A stretch of DNA of 64,000 nucleotides from Rhodoblastus sp963736175. Its GTDB lineage: Bacteria > Pseudomonadota > Alphaproteobacteria > Rhizobiales > Beijerinckiaceae. Both the position numbers and the translations under genes were made by a program. Positions 18,583-26,744 of this stretch are shown piece by piece. Position 1 is the first letter of the stretch, and each line of letters begins with the position of its first letter. The DNA lies in assembly GCA_963736175.1 (NCBI GenBank), contig CAVTNU010000014.1, positions 154,332 through 218,331 of the forward strand, read 5' to 3'. The notes under the pieces are model-generated. The model searched no databases, was not told the origin of the DNA, and saw only the letters and a program-made list of their open reading frames with translations.

Positions 18583-20154
18583 TTGCCGCCCGATTCGACC
18601 GAACAATTTGACATCGGCCCCGTCGACATCTTCGTCATCGGCGGCGGCGTCAACGGCTGCGGCGTCGCTCGCGACGCGGCCGGTCGCGGCTACACGGTCT
18701 GCCTCGCCGAAATGAACGATCTGGCGAGCGGAACCTCGTCGAAAGCGACCAAGCTCATTCACGGCGGCCTGCGCTATCTCGAATTTTATGAATTCCGCCT
18801 GGTGCGCGAGGCGCTCGCCGAACGCGAAATTCTGTTGCGCGCCGCGCCCCATATCATCAAGCCGATCCGTTTCGTCCTCCCCTGGCGCAAGGGCCTGCGA
18901 CCGAAATGGCTGCTGCGCCTGGGCTTGCTCCTTTACGACCATATCGGCGGGCGCAAGGCCTTGCCGCCGACCCGCACGCTCGATCTGCGACGCGACGCGG
19001 CGGGCCTGCCGCTCAAACCGGAATTTACCGACGGCTTTGAATATTCCGATTGCCAGGTCGACGATTCCCGGCTCGTGGCGCTCAATGCGCGCGACGCCGC
19101 CGATCATGGCGCCGAGATCCTGACCGGCTGCGAAATGTTGTCGGCGCGCTCGGACGGCGGCCTTTGGCGGCTGCGCCTGCGTCAGGCGCGGACGGGAAAA
19201 ACTTTCGACATCAGCGCGCGCGTGCTGGTCAACGCCGCCGGTCCCTGGGTCGACCGCGCGCTCGACAAAATCGCCGGGCGCCGTCAACAGCACGGCGCTC
19301 GTCTGGTGCAAGGCGCGCACATCGTCGTGAAGAAGTTTTTCGAACACGACAAAAGCTACATATTCCAACATCCCGACGGACGGGTGGTGTTCGTCATCCC
19401 GTTCGAGGACAAGTTCGCCCTCATCGGCACGACCGACCTCGAGTACAAAGGCGATCCCGCCGACACCGCCATAAGCCCGGCGGAGGCGGATTATCTGCGG
19501 CAGGCGGCGAGCGCCTATTTCGCCCGCCCCATCGCCCGCGAGGACGTGGTGGCGTCCTTCAGCGGCGTGCGGCCCCTTTATGACGATCACGCCTCCAAGG
19601 CGCAGGAGGCGACGCGCGATTACGTCCTGACCGACGAGACGATCGCCGGCGCGCCGCTCATCAATATTTTCGGCGGCAAAATCACGACATATCGGCGTCT
19701 GGCGGAAAAGGTTCTGGTTCGCGTCGGCCGTTTTATTGGCGATCGCGGCGCGCCGTGGACGGAGAAGGCGCCCCTGCCCGGCGGCGACTTTCCAGATGGC
19801 GACGTCAACGCCTTTTGCAAGGCGCTGCTGGCGCGGAAACCGTTTCTTCCCGGGCCCCTGGCGGCGCGCTACGCCCGTTCCTACGGGACCGCATGCCTTC
19901 AATTTCTGGAGGGCGCGCGGACGATGGCGGATCTCGGCCGGGACTTCGGCGCCGGACTGACAGCCGCCGAAATCGATTATCTCGTCGACAGGGAATGGGC
20001 GCGCACGGCCGATGATATCCTCTGGCGCCGATCGAAACGCGGACTGGTCTGCGCGCCATCGACGCGAGGCGACATAGACGCCTATCTCGCCGAAAGGGCC
20101 AGTCGACATCCAACCTCACAGCATTTGCCGAACGACGCCGGAGTGCCGCCATGA
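18583..20154 (+). CDS. glpD: Aerobic glycerol-3-phosphate dehydrogenase
   Basis: A 523-residue FAD enzyme that oxidises sn-glycerol 3-phosphate to dihydroxyacetone phosphate and passes electrons to ubiquinone at the inner membrane. The Rossmann motif FVIGGGVNGCGVARDAAGRG lies near residues 17-36, followed by SSKATKLIHGGLRYLE, the FAD-adjacent signature. The start is a TTG at 18583, preceded by a purine-rich GGGAAAA; the ATG at 18578 is out of frame. It overlaps glpK by four bases (ATGA). Confidence 0.95.
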   Translation: MPPDSTEQFDIGPVDIFVIGGGVNGCGVARDAAGRGYTVCLAEMNDLASGTSSKATKLIHGGLRYLEFYEFRLVREALAEREILLRAAPHIIKPIRFVLPWRKGLRPKWLLRLGLLLYDHIGGRKALPPTRTLDLRRDAAGLPLKPEFTDGFEYSDCQVDDSRLVALNARDAADHGAEILTGCEMLSARSDGGLWRLRLRQARTGKTFDISARVLVNAAGPWVDRALDKIAGRRQQHGARLVQGAHIVVKKFFEHDKSYIFQHPDGRVVFVIPFEDKFALIGTTDLEYKGDPADTAISPAEADYLRQAASAYFARPIAREDVVASFSGVRPLYDDHASKAQEATRDYVLTDETIAGAPLINIFGGKITTYRRLAEKVLVRVGRFIGDRGAPWTEKAPLPGGDFPDGDVNAFCKALLARKPFLPGPLAARYARSYGTACLQFLEGARTMADLGRDFGAGLTAAEIDYLVDREWARTADDILWRRSKRGLVCAPSTRGDIDAYLAERASRHPTSQHLPNDAGVPP

Positions 20155-21659
20155 CGCGAGCGGGCTCGCAGAAATATGTCGGCGCTATCGACCAGGGCAC
20201 AACGTCGACGCGTTGCATCCTGTTCGATCGCGCCGGCGCCATCGTCGCGCGCGAGCAGATCGAACATGCGCAGATCTGCCCGGGGCCTGGACTGGTGGAG
20301 CATGACGCGCTGGAAATCTGGCGCAACGTGCAGGCATGCGTGTCCGGCGCGCTCGCCAATGCTGGCCTGGGACCAGGAAATCTCGCCGCCGTCGGCCTGA
20401 CCAATCAGCGCGAGACCTGTCTGGTCTGGAACCGCAGGACCGGCGCCCCGCTGCACAACGCCTTGGTGTGGATGGACATGCGCACCAGCGATTTGGTGGC
20501 GCAATTCTCGCGCGAGGGCGGTCAGGACCGGCTGCGCGCCAGCACTGGTCTGCCGCTGGCGAGCTATTTCTCCGGCCTGAAACTGCGCTGGCTGCTCGAT
20601 CACATCGAAGGCGCGCGGGACGCGGCGGCGCGCGGCGACGCGCTGTTCGGAACGATCGACAGTTGGATCGCCTGGAATTTGACGGGCGGAGTCGACGGCG
20701 GCGCGCACGTTACCGACGTCACCAACGCCTCGCGCACGCAATTGATGAACCTGCGGACGCTCGCCTGGGATGAGGCCATTCTCGACCTCTTCGGCATACC
20801 GCCGGCCTGCCTGCCGGAAATCCGTTCGTCGAGCGAGATTTTCGGCGCCATTCCCGCGCTCGGCGGGACGCCCTTGTCCGGCATGCTCGGCGATCAGCAG
20901 GCGGCCTTGTTCGGGCAGGCCTGCCTGCGGCCGGGGCAAGCGAAAAATACCTACGGCACCGGCTGTTTCGTGCTGATGAACACCGGCGAAACCCCGTTCG
21001 TGTCGAAATGCGGACTGTTGACGACGCTCGCCTATCAATTGGGCGAGACGAAGCCCGTTTACGCGCTTGAAGGCTCGATCGCAGTCGCCGGCGCGCTGAC
21101 GCAATGGCTGCGCGACAACCTCGGGCTCATCGACAGAACCGAGGATATCGAAGCTTTGGCACGCTCCGTGCCCGACAATGGCGATGTCTATTTCGTTCCG
21201 GCTTTTTCGGGTTTGTTCGCGCCGCATTGGCGCCCCGACGCGCGGGGAATCATCGCCGGCCTGACGCGTTTCGCCAACAAGGGCCATATCGCCCGCGCCG
21301 CTCTGGAGGCAAGCGCCTATCAAACCGCTGAAGTTCTCGCCGCGATGACGGCCGACAGCGCGGTCCCGATCAGCCAATTGCGCGTCGACGGCGCAATGAC
21401 GGCCAATGAATTGCTCATGCAATTCCAGGCCGACATGCTCGACGCGCCGGTCACCCGCCCCGAGGTGATCGAAACCACGGCGCTCGGCGCGGCATACGCC
21501 GCCGGGCTCGCGGTGGGCTATTGGCGAGGCGTCGAAGATATCGAAGCCAACTGGCGGATCGGCAAGACATGGGGTCCACAGTTGGACGCCGAAACGCGCG
21601 GCAAACTCTTCGCCGGCTGGACCAAGGCGCTCGAGCGCTCGAAGGGCTGGGTCGCCTGA
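20151..21659 (+). CDS. glpK: Glycerol kinase
   Basis: A 502-residue FGGY-family kinase that phosphorylates glycerol. It shows the N-terminal YVGAIDQGTTSTRCILFD phosphate-binding loop, GLTNQRET, the SGxM-like LSGMLGDQQAALFGQ and the C-terminal RVDGAMTANELLMQFQADML segment. Translation is coupled to glpD through ATGA. Together the two genes convert glycerol to dihydroxyacetone phosphate; no glpF or glpR is visible. Confidence 0.96.
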   Translation: MTRAGSQKYVGAIDQGTTSTRCILFDRAGAIVAREQIEHAQICPGPGLVEHDALEIWRNVQACVSGALANAGLGPGNLAAVGLTNQRETCLVWNRRTGAPLHNALVWMDMRTSDLVAQFSREGGQDRLRASTGLPLASYFSGLKLRWLLDHIEGARDAAARGDALFGTIDSWIAWNLTGGVDGGAHVTDVTNASRTQLMNLRTLAWDEAILDLFGIPPACLPEIRSSSEIFGAIPALGGTPLSGMLGDQQAALFGQACLRPGQAKNTYGTGCFVLMNTGETPFVSKCGLLTTLAYQLGETKPVYALEGSIAVAGALTQWLRDNLGLIDRTEDIEALARSVPDNGDVYFVPAFSGLFAPHWRPDARGIIAGLTRFANKGHIARAALEASAYQTAEVLAAMTADSAVPISQLRVDGAMTANELLMQFQADMLDAPVTRPEVIETTALGAAYAAGLAVGYWRGVEDIEANWRIGKTWGPQLDAETRGKLFAGWTKALERSKGWVA

Positions 21660-21662
21660 ATG

Positions 21663-22586
21663 TCAGTTTTTTGCAGCGCCGACGCCGTCAAGCCAGGCGA
21701 TCAGATCCGCCGTGACCTCGTCACGATTGATTTCGTTGAGCGTTTCGTGCCGAGCCTCCGGGTAGACGCGGCTGCTCACGTTTGTCAGGCCGGCCTTGCG
21801 ATAGGCTTCGATCAGGCCGGTTAGATTTTCGCCCACCGGATCGGCGGAGCCGGAAAAAATATAGATCGGCAAATCTTTTCTGATCCGGGCAAGATTTTGC
21901 GGCGCCGTCAATCCGCCGAGCGCGTCGACCAGATCGATCGCGAGCTGCACGGTGAAAGGGAAACCGCATAAAGGATCGGCGACATATTTGTCGACCTCCT
22001 TTTCGTCGCGCGACAGCCAGTCGAAATCGGTGCGATTGGGCGCGAACTTTTTGTTGAAAGCGCCGAACAACATAGCTTGCAAAATTGCGCTTTTGCCATG
22101 GCCGCCCAGGCGCAAGCGCTCGAAGCGGGCGATCAGGGCGCCGACCCTGGCGATCGCCGGCGGCGCGCCATTCGAGCCGGAAAGCACAGCGCCCGCCAGC
22201 CGATCGCCATGATCGGCGATGAATTGCTGGCCCAATAACGAGCCCATCGAATGGCCAAAAAAGACGATCGGCGTTCCCGGGAAATCGGCCTCGATGCGCA
22301 GGGTGAGCGTGGCCAGATCGGAAAGACATACGTCCCAACCGTCGGCGCGCGCGAAATAGCCCAGAAACCCGCCTTTCGCTGTTTCGCCATGGCCGCGCAG
22401 ATCGATGGCGTACACGCCGTAGCCGGCCGCTGTCAGAGCTTGCGCCAATCGCCCATAGCGTCCGCCATGTTCGGCGAGGCCGTGGACGATCTGCACGACG
22501 GCGCGAGGCGCCCCCTCCGGCGTCCAGCGGTAGACATGAAGGCTGACGCCATCGGCGGCGGTCAGGAAAAATTCGTCGGCGGACAT
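21663..22586 (-). CDS. Alpha/beta hydrolase, monoacylglycerol lipase/lysophospholipase-like
   Basis: A 307-residue soluble hydrolase with the nucleophile elbow GHSMGS, an acid in IFSGSADPVGEN and a histidine in YPEARHETLNE, forming a Ser-Asp-His triad. An N-terminal HG oxyanion motif (VQIVHGLAEHGGRY) matches the MGLL/PldB-like group. It converges on glpK with three bases between stops; a link to glycerolipid breakdown and the adjacent glycerol genes is plausible but not shown. Confidence 0.85.
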   Translation of the reverse strand: MSADEFFLTAADGVSLHVYRWTPEGAPRAVVQIVHGLAEHGGRYGRLAQALTAAGYGVYAIDLRGHGETAKGGFLGYFARADGWDVCLSDLATLTLRIEADFPGTPIVFFGHSMGSLLGQQFIADHGDRLAGAVLSGSNGAPPAIARVGALIARFERLRLGGHGKSAILQAMLFGAFNKKFAPNRTDFDWLSRDEKEVDKYVADPLCGFPFTVQLAIDLVDALGGLTAPQNLARIRKDLPIYIFSGSADPVGENLTGLIEAYRKAGLTNVSSRVYPEARHETLNEINRDEVTADLIAWLDGVGAAKN

Positions 22587-22613
22587 GTCTTTCGAACTCC
22601 CCTGCCGCGCCGA

Positions 22614-23189
22614 TCAGGCGGCCTGATCGCTCCCGCCGGCCAGTCTCGGAGCCATGCGCGCCAAGACTTCGTCGTGCTTGACGAAATGGTGCCACAACGC
22701 CGCGCCGGCGTGAAGCGCGACAATGGCGAACAAGATCCAGGCCGCCACTACATGCGCGCCGCCCGCGTTATGCGCCAATATCTTGTCGATCGGCGCGATT
22801 TGCGGCAGCGTGAAAAGACCGAACCATACAATCGGATGATTGCCCGCCTGGGACATAACGAAACCGGAGATCGGCATGGCGAACATCAGGGCGTAAAGCG
22901 CCAGATGAATGGCGTCGGAGGCGCTCTTGATCACTTTCGGCGGCGGATTGCGATAGGCCGGCGCGCCCTTGACCAAACGCCAGGCGAGCCGGAGGACGGC
23001 CAGCGCCAGGATCGTCACGCCTATCGATTTGTGCATGCCGAACAACGGTCCGCGCAGCGCGTCCTCGCGCGGCAGATTGGCCGCGTAGAAGCCGATTGCG
23101 AAACCAATGACGATGAGCGCCGCCATCGCCCAATGGAAAGCGCGCAATCCCTTGTCATAAACATAGGTTTGATCGGGTGTCGTGTTCAT
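22614..23189 (-). CDS. Cytochrome b561 family protein
   Basis: A 191-residue membrane protein with four helices and paired histidines (AFHWAMA, GMHKSIG, IHLALY, and HVVAAWILF/HAGAALWHHF) able to bind two b-type hemes. It is of the bacterial diheme cytochrome b561 type that shuttles electrons between quinol and periplasmic or superoxide targets. The ATG at 23189 is chosen because the upstream extension is basic and non-family. It lies about 150 bases after the fnr-like gene on the same strand. Confidence 0.88.
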   Translation of the reverse strand: MNTTPDQTYVYDKGLRAFHWAMAALIVIGFAIGFYAANLPREDALRGPLFGMHKSIGVTILALAVLRLAWRLVKGAPAYRNPPPKVIKSASDAIHLALYALMFAMPISGFVMSQAGNHPIVWFGLFTLPQIAPIDKILAHNAGGAHVVAAWILFAIVALHAGAALWHHFVKHDEVLARMAPRLAGGSDQAA

Positions 23190-23339
23190 GCTCGCCTCGC
23201 CATGAAATATATTTCGCCGCGAAAACCGCAGCCCGACTTTGACACGCCCCCGCCGCCGCGACGCTTTGGGTTTGACTGTTGAAAGCAAAACCCCGAAGCG
23301 CCCGGGAGACGTGGAGAAGACCTCTGATAGCTTGATTCG

Positions 23340-24147
23340 TTAGAGTTCGGCGAGCCGTTCGATACGCGCCACATCGAGCAGGCGCACTCCGTCCGGCACG
23401 ATCACGATCGCCTTCTCGCGCGCGAACTTCGTCAACATGCGGCTGACCGTTTCGACCGTCAGGCCGAGAAAATCGCCAATGTCCAAACGGGTCATCGGCA
23501 GCGGAATATGCAGCGTCTGGCCGTTGATCTTCGCCCAGCGTTCGCGCAGGCCAATCAAAAAAGCCGCGATCTTTTCTTCCGCCGTCCGTCGACCCAGGAT
23601 CACCATCTGATCCTGCGCCAGAACTCAGTTCATGTGAGGCCATCGAATGCAGGCGTCGCAGCAAATGCGGCTTTTCGTCCAAAAATTCGGAAAATCCGGC
23701 GCGCGAAAACTGGCAGGCCGTAATCGGGCTGAGAGTGTCGGCCGAATAGACATTGCGTTCGCTCATGGCCAGGCCGAGGAAATCGCCCGGCAGCGCGAAA
23801 CCGACAATCTGGCGCCGGCCGTCCGGCAGCAGCTTGTATAAGCGAACCGAGCCGGCTGTAAGGTTGAAAACCATCTCGGCCGCCTCGTCCTGTTGGAACA
23901 AGGTGGCCTTGGCCGGCAGAGAGATGGTGCGGCCGAGGCGCGCCAACCCTTCCTTTTCATCTGGCGTCAGCACATTGCAGACGCTCAACTCCTTGACCTG
24001 ACACAAATAGCAATCAAGCGGCGACGAGCCGCCGATATGCATGTGGCAGGCGCCGTGCGGAGCAGGACAATGGGACGGGACATGCGACGGGCTCCGTGCG
24101 GAGCCCGGGCTGTCTTCCAGATGAGCGTTCGACTTCGAAAACGGCAT
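23340..24147 (-). pseudogene. FnrN-type Crp/Fnr regulator with a +1 frameshift
   Basis: Two adjacent minus-strand frames together make one Crp/Fnr regulator of about 268 residues. The first encodes a cysteine cluster (C-x2-C-x7-C in DCYLCQVKELSVC) as in O2-sensing [4Fe-4S] FNR proteins, a cAMP-receptor-like beta-roll with GDFLGL, and a further Cys at ACQFSRAGF. It leaves frame after SHELSS. The second resumes at AQDQMVILGRRTAEEK and supplies the HTH with TVETVSRMLTKF. One extra base at about 23619-23623 explains the break. It may be a real lesion or a sequencing error. An FNR box lies 40 bases upstream, fitting autoregulation. Confidence 0.8.
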
Positions 24148-24186
24148 AAGCGCTCTTAGCACGCCGTCGCGAAGAACGGAAATTTT

Positions 24187-24200
24187 TTGATCTGCGTCAA
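24187..24200. promoter_or_regulatory. FNR/FixK-type box between fnr-like gene and divergent operon
   Basis: TTGAT-CTGC-GTCAA matches the TTGAT-N4-ATCAA consensus at nine of ten positions. It lies between the divergent starts at 24147 and 24251. Its centre is about 46 bases from the fnr-like start, consistent with autoregulation, and about 57 bases from the other start. Confidence 0.6.
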
Positions 24201-24250
24201 TGTGCGGCGCCCGACGACCCCGGCAATGTCTCCCCAGACGGGAGCTTCTT

Positions 24251-24724
24251 TTGGACAGCGTTTTCACAGCGAGGGAATTGCTCCCTGCTTCTGGAAGGCG
24301 AGCTTTTCCGCTTATCGCCCTATTTCATAGCGACGTGACGCTCGAATCCTGGCGGGATTTCGTCGCGTCTTTCGCCGTCGACGGCGCGTCGGATCGGGGG
24401 CTGGTGGCCCTGGAGGACATGCGCGGCTATATCCACGGCTGTTTTTCGTTCCGCGTCGTCCAATCGACCGAATATGGGCGCCATTTGCATATCGCCGATC
24501 TCGTCGTCGCCAACCTGCCCGGACAGTGCCTTTTGCACAAGGTCAAGGAAAAGGTCGAAGCGCTCGCCGAGGAGCATGGCTGTAAGACGGTATTCTTCGA
24601 AGTGGGCGAAAGCACGCGCCGCTTGGCCGAGGACCTGCAACGGCTGACGCGGGAGGAAGGCGCCGGCGCGCTGTTCGTCTATTCATCGCAGTCCCGCCAA
24701 AGATTTGGCGCGCGCGCCGGTTAA
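24251..24724 (+). CDS. Hypothetical protein with a GNAT-like layout
   Basis: A 157-residue soluble protein that I do not recognise with certainty. The middle reads as alternating strands and helices: YIHGCFSFRVV, then HLHIADLVV, then a helix VKEKVEALAEEHGCKTVFFEV. The order strand-strand-loop-helix-strand recalls motifs A and B of GNAT acetyltransferases. The TTG start at 24251 is preferred because GGAG sits seven bases upstream. It is divergent from the fnr-like gene and followed by nadK after about 107 bases. Confidence 0.5.
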   Translation: MDSVFTARELLPASGRRAFPLIALFHSDVTLESWRDFVASFAVDGASDRGLVALEDMRGYIHGCFSFRVVQSTEYGRHLHIADLVVANLPGQCLLHKVKEKVEALAEEHGCKTVFFEVGESTRRLAEDLQRLTREEGAGALFVYSSQSRQRFGARAG

Positions 24725-24831
24725 GCGGCTTGCTTGCCCGCCATTGCGCATTCCCCTATGTCTGATCGCAAAAGCCGGAGCTGGAGAACCTGCGTCGGCC
24801 TTTTCGACGAGGCGGGCGGAGGTTTGACGAC

Positions 24832-25623
24832 ATGAACGAGGCGCAGGCGCGTTCGCACCGGTTCGAGCGAATCAGCTTTCTGTCGTCCGGGACGCCCGAG
24901 GCCGACAGCGCGCGCGAGCGGCTGGTCGCCCGATATGGCGACACCCCCCCGGAAGAGGCCGACGTCATCGTCGCGCTCGGCGGCGACGGCTTGATGCTGC
25001 AGACGCTGCATCGCTTCATCGGCCGCAAGGCGCCGATTTTCGGCATGAATCGCGGTTCGGTCGGCTTTCTGATGAATGAATTCCGGGAATCCGGCTTGCG
25101 CAAACGGCTCGATCACGCGCGCAGCTCGATCATCCATCCCTTGTTGATGTGCGCCGAGAATTTGGCTGGCGAAACGAGCGAGGCGCGCGCCATCAACGAG
25201 GTGTCGCTGTTGCGTCAATCGGCCCAGGCGGCCAAGTTGCGTCTGTCCATCGACGGACGGGAGCGTCTTGCCGAACTCGTCGCCGACGGCATGTTGGTGG
25301 CCACGCCCGCCGGCTCGACCGCCTATAATCTATCGGCGAACGGGCCGATCCTGCCGCTGGAGGCGCCCTTGATGGCGCTCACGCCGATCTCCGCCTTCCG
25401 GCCGCGACGCTGGCGCGGCGCCCTGTTGCCGGACAGGGCCGAGGTCGCCATCGACATTTTGGAAGCGGAAAAGCGGCCCGTTTCGGCGGTAGCCGACCAT
25501 TTCGAATTCCGCGACGTCGTCCGCGTTGAGATCGCGATGGATCATTCGACCGGCCTCGAACTTCTGCACGACCCCGGCCATTCGCTGGAAGAACGCATTC
25601 TGCGCGAACAATTCGGGTATTGA
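24832..25623 (+). CDS. nadK: NAD kinase
   Basis: A 263-residue enzyme that makes NADP from NAD and ATP. The catalytic motif VALGGDGLML places GGDG at residues 50-53, followed by the conserved INEVSLLRQ and the glycine/serine-rich ATPAGSTAYNLSANGPI. Length matches the family. The stop overlaps a possible TTG start of the NUDIX gene, suggesting translational coupling. Confidence 0.94.
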   Translation: MNEAQARSHRFERISFLSSGTPEADSARERLVARYGDTPPEEADVIVALGGDGLMLQTLHRFIGRKAPIFGMNRGSVGFLMNEFRESGLRKRLDHARSSIIHPLLMCAENLAGETSEARAINEVSLLRQSAQAAKLRLSIDGRERLAELVADGMLVATPAGSTAYNLSANGPILPLEAPLMALTPISAFRPRRWRGALLPDRAEVAIDILEAEKRPVSAVADHFEFRDVVRVEIAMDHSTGLELLHDPGHSLEERILREQFGY

Positions 25624-25628
25624 CCGGC

Positions 25629-26210
25629 ATGGACGAACGGCTGCGCGACCTCAAGGAAACGGTTCTGGCGAAAGGCAAATATGTCTACAGCCAGCTCACG
25701 TATGCTTTGCGCGGCGTCGACGGCGTCTTTCGTCCGCAGCGGCGATTCCTGTTCCGCCGCTCCGATGCGGCGACCATTCTGCCCTACGACGCGGCCCGCA
25801 AGACGCTCATCCTGACGCGGCAATTCCGGCTCGGCGCCTATATGAACGACGGGATTCGCGAGCTTCTCGAAGCCTGCGCCGGCGTCATCGATCCGGGCGA
25901 AACGCCGCTGGCGGCGATCCGGCGCGAGGCGATGGAAGAGACCGGACTGCGGCTTGACGCGCCGGAATTTCTTTTTGAGGCCTTCGTCAGCCCGGCGTCC
26001 TCGACCGAAAAACTGCACTTTTTCGTCGCCCCTTACGATCCGACAGCGCGCGTCGCCGCCGGCGGCGGATTGGCGGAGGAAGACGAGGACATCGAAGTGG
26101 TCGAAGTGGCGTTCGCGGAGGCGCTGGACATGGCCGCGCGGGGACGGATCCGCGACGCCAAGACGCTGGTTCTGCTTTACTGGCTTGAGGCGTCGGGACG
26201 GATGGATTGA
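25629..26210 (+). CDS. NUDIX hydrolase, ADP-ribose/GDP-mannose pyrophosphatase-like
   Basis: A 193-residue protein with a complete Nudix box: GVIDPGE, seven residues, then REAMEETGL. The N-terminal strand region (FLFRRSDAATILPYD) and length match the NudF/NudK group acting on ADP-ribose or GDP-mannose. The ATG at 25629 is used; an in-frame TTG at 25620 overlaps the nadK stop. Adjacent to nadK, it may act on NAD-derived nucleotides, which is an inference. Confidence 0.85.
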   Translation: MDERLRDLKETVLAKGKYVYSQLTYALRGVDGVFRPQRRFLFRRSDAATILPYDAARKTLILTRQFRLGAYMNDGIRELLEACAGVIDPGETPLAAIRREAMEETGLRLDAPEFLFEAFVSPASSTEKLHFFVAPYDPTARVAAGGGLAEEDEDIEVVEVAFAEALDMAARGRIRDAKTLVLLYWLEASGRMD

Positions 26211-26244
26211 GTCGCCGACCGCGATCGCCGAGCGTCATTTGACA

Positions 26245-26258
26245 ATAGATTGATCTAT
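26245..26258. promoter_or_regulatory. 14-bp palindrome in the long hydrogenase leader
   Basis: ATAGAT-TG-ATCTAT is a perfect inverted repeat directly after a TTGACA hexamer (26239-26244), about 500 bases upstream of the hydrogenase small subunit. No gene is seen in the 534-base interval 26211-26744, which is much more AT-rich than its surroundings. The palindrome may be an operator of a second promoter or simply chance. Confidence 0.3.
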
Positions 26259-26646
26259 AGTGAAAAAACACCGAAACGCGATAGCGTTGGATAACCAGCC
26301 GCGGCAATGGAAACGGCGTCCGCGCGCCACACGGCGTCCGCCCGCGACAACATGTCGCGTCAAATTTTGCCCGCGCGCCCGCCTGTATCGGCGCGAAACT
26401 GAAAGTTTACGTCCTGCTTCGCTCGCAATTTTCCGCCAAATTCGACCCGCGGCCGATGTTTCAAATTCGCAAATTGGCTTAAACGCGGCTCGCGAACGCG
26501 ATCCTTATTCAACCTGGTGCGACTTTAGTTGCAATAAACGGTAGTCTAAAATTGATAAAACAACTGATTATTACACAGCAATGCTAAATGTTAGCTAGAT
26601 TTTATGCTTAAATAAGCTTGCGTGCATTTCGATCTCACAGTTGTCT

Positions 26647-26688
26647 TTGATGCGGATCAAAGACGCGACAATTTCGCCAACCAATATT
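26647..26688 (+). promoter_or_regulatory. FNR-dependent promoter of the hyb operon
   Basis: TTGAT-GCGG-ATCAA at 26647-26660 is a perfect FNR/FixK box inside an 18-bp palindrome (CTTTGATGCGGATCAAAG). If it is a class II site centred at -41.5, transcription would begin near 26695, and an AATATT hexamer lies at the matching -10 position (26683-26688). The hydrogenase start codon follows about 50 bases later with a GGAGG ribosome site. Oxygen-limited activation is inferred from this geometry. Confidence 0.7.
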
Positions 26689-26744
26689 TCACGACAAGAA
26701 AAATCCGGCGCGCGGAGAAATTGCGCTGAGCGAGGGAGGATAGC

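Noticed and set aside
26515..26532. Sigma-54-like TGG...TTGC pair in the hydrogenase leader
   Set aside because: The GG-GC spacing is three bases too long for a -24/-12 promoter.
26260..26544. 94-codon frame upstream of hybO
   Set aside because: Arg/Pro-rich with no ribosome site or family similarity, in an AT-rich regulatory region.
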